DNA of 64,000 bases from Natronolimnobius baerhuensis (GTDB taxonomy: Archaea > Halobacteriota > Halobacteria > Halobacteriales > Natrialbaceae), in the NCBI RefSeq assembly GCF_002177135.1, contig NZ_MWPH01000002.1:558001-622000 (forward strand). Reading direction: 5' to 3'. Shown here piece after piece: positions 63,347 through 64,000 of the stretch. Numbering within the stretch: position 1 is the first letter of the stretch; the number at the start of each line of letters is the position of its first letter. The translations under genes and the position numbers were made by a program. A model generated the notes under the pieces. The model did not search any database, was not told the origin of the DNA, and saw nothing but the letters and a program-made list of their open reading frames with translations.

Positions 63347-64000
63347 ATGAGTACCCAGGAGCAGTCGGGGGCCACGGCGGCAGCCGACACCCACTCGCCA
63401 GACGTCGTCGTCGTCGGTGCCGGGACCGCAGGCTGTTACGCCGCCGCGACCATCGCACGCGCGGACTACGAGGTCGTTATCCTCGAGCGCAAATCCGAGG
63501 ACGAGGCGGGCCACATCGCCTGCGGTGACGCCTTGAAGGGCGCGTCGGCGTTCCCCGAGGCGATTCCCCGCGAGCAGATCGAACCTGCGTTCACCAACAC
63601 CGGCGTCGACCACGGCCGGTTCGAAATTCCACAGGAAGACACCGTCCTCGAGATTCCGGTGCCAGGCGAGTTGGCAGTCATCGACCGCTGGGACTACGGC
63701 AAGCGGATCATCGAAGGCGCACAGGACGCGGGCGCGGAGATCCACTACGATACCGTCGTTCAGGACGTCACGCAAGCCGACGACGAGAAGGGGACCGTCA
63801 CGGGTGTCGAGGCAACCAATAAGGGCGAGCGCCAGACCTACGAGGCCGAGGTTGTCATCGACGCCGCTGGGTCGCTTTCCGTCCTCCAGGACAAGGTCGA
63901 CTTCTCGAACTCGACGTTCGATACGAACGTCGACTACTCGCACTTCTGTTCGGCCTACCGCGAGATCGTCACCGTCGAGGAACCCGTGCCGTGGGACGAC
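63347..64000 (+). CDS. Geranylgeranyl reductase family protein, 3' end beyond window
   Basis: First 218 residues of a flavoprotein that saturates the isoprenoid chains of archaeal lipids (digeranylgeranylglycerophospholipid reductase type). The FAD motif VVGAGTAGCYAAATIA is at about 22-37, followed by ILERKS, HIACGDALKG and DAAGS. The missing part would contain the substrate cavity. It is divergent from the ferredoxin, a plausible electron donor. Confidence 0.85.
   Translation, partial: MSTQEQSGATAAADTHSPDVVVVGAGTAGCYAAATIARADYEVVILERKSEDEAGHIACGDALKGASAFPEAIPREQIEPAFTNTGVDHGRFEIPQEDTVLEIPVPGELAVIDRWDYGKRIIEGAQDAGAEIHYDTVVQDVTQADDEKGTVTGVEATNKGERQTYEAEVVIDAAGSLSVLQDKVDFSNSTFDTNVDYSHFCSAYREIVTVEEPVPWDD

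Noticed and set aside
1-64000. tRNA or rRNA genes
   Set aside because: I scanned the intergenic gaps for T-loop (GGTTCGAATCC-like) and rRNA signatures and saw none; a covariance search would be the decisive test.

Overview
The window is haloarchaeal chromosome, most like the family Natrialbaceae (Natrialba, Natronorubrum, Natrinema or Haloterrigena). The reasons are: GC-rich DNA with G/C third positions; very acidic proteins; archaeal TATA boxes about 27 bp before many start codons (leaderless transcripts); and archaeal or haloarchaeal genes (TFB, LonB, thermosome, FtsZ1, GGGP synthase, geranylgeranyl reductase, DtdA, HalOD1 proteins, DUF7123 and DUF7344 proteins, small zinc fingers). The genus is inferred; no rRNA or tRNA gene was seen.

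Layout. 1-14.0 kb: metabolic and hypothetical genes (SDR dehydrogenase, PfkB kinase, NAD-dependent epimerase-like protein, DHH phosphoesterase, glycosyltransferase, Nudix hydrolase, FAD oxidoreductase, Hsp20, radical SAM-HhH protein). 14.0-24 kb: a TRAM protein, a striking run of seven hairpins, GGGP synthase, two methyltransferases, an MBL hydrolase, a glycosyltransferase, and a lonB-CPBP protease-membrane protein operon. 24-30 kb: nadM with a SAM hydroxide adenosyltransferase, a thermosome subunit with a clear promoter, an amidohydrolase-like protein and a cysteine-less MGMT-like protein.

30.1-41.5 kb: aromatic amino-acid block with trpC-trpB-trpA, the archaeal first shikimate step (ADH synthase), 3-dehydroquinate synthase II and aroD, among housekeeping genes (SprT, HAD hydrolase, TFB, XTP/ITP phosphatase-like DUF84). 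Two TGTACA boxes exactly 20 bp apart overlap the trpC core promoter. 41.5-45.5 kb: regulator, SPFH/NfeD pair, sugar nucleotidyltransferase. 45.56-46.9 kb: a solo IS200/IS605-type TnpB element with recognisable end hairpins, followed by a second hairpin cluster. 47-51.9 kb: regulators, saccharopine dehydrogenase-like protein, MATE transporter, Lrp/AsnC regulator, response regulator.

51.9-57.0 kb: pabB-pabA-pabC (p-aminobenzoate branch from chorismate), with pabC cut off from pabBA by about 1.8 kb of AT-richer foreign-looking DNA. That insert holds a long hendecad-repeat (LEA-like) acidic protein, a 31-bp tandem duplication, a perfect hairpin and a decayed HalOD1 gene. 57-64 kb: HhH protein, aroE, a Ca2+/Na+ antiporter, dtdA, ftsZ1, a 2Fe-2S ferredoxin and the start of a geranylgeranyl reductase.

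Functionally, the ADH synthase, DHQ synthase II, aroD and aroE genes supply chorismate for trpCBA and pabBAC. GGGP synthase and the geranylgeranyl reductase act at the two ends of archaeal lipid assembly. LonB, thermosome, Hsp20, SprT and DtdA form a protein quality-control set. The most unusual material is noncoding: hairpin arrays, a palindromic mini-element, paired promoter repeats, and short Arg-rich ORFs whose stops overlap the next gene's start.
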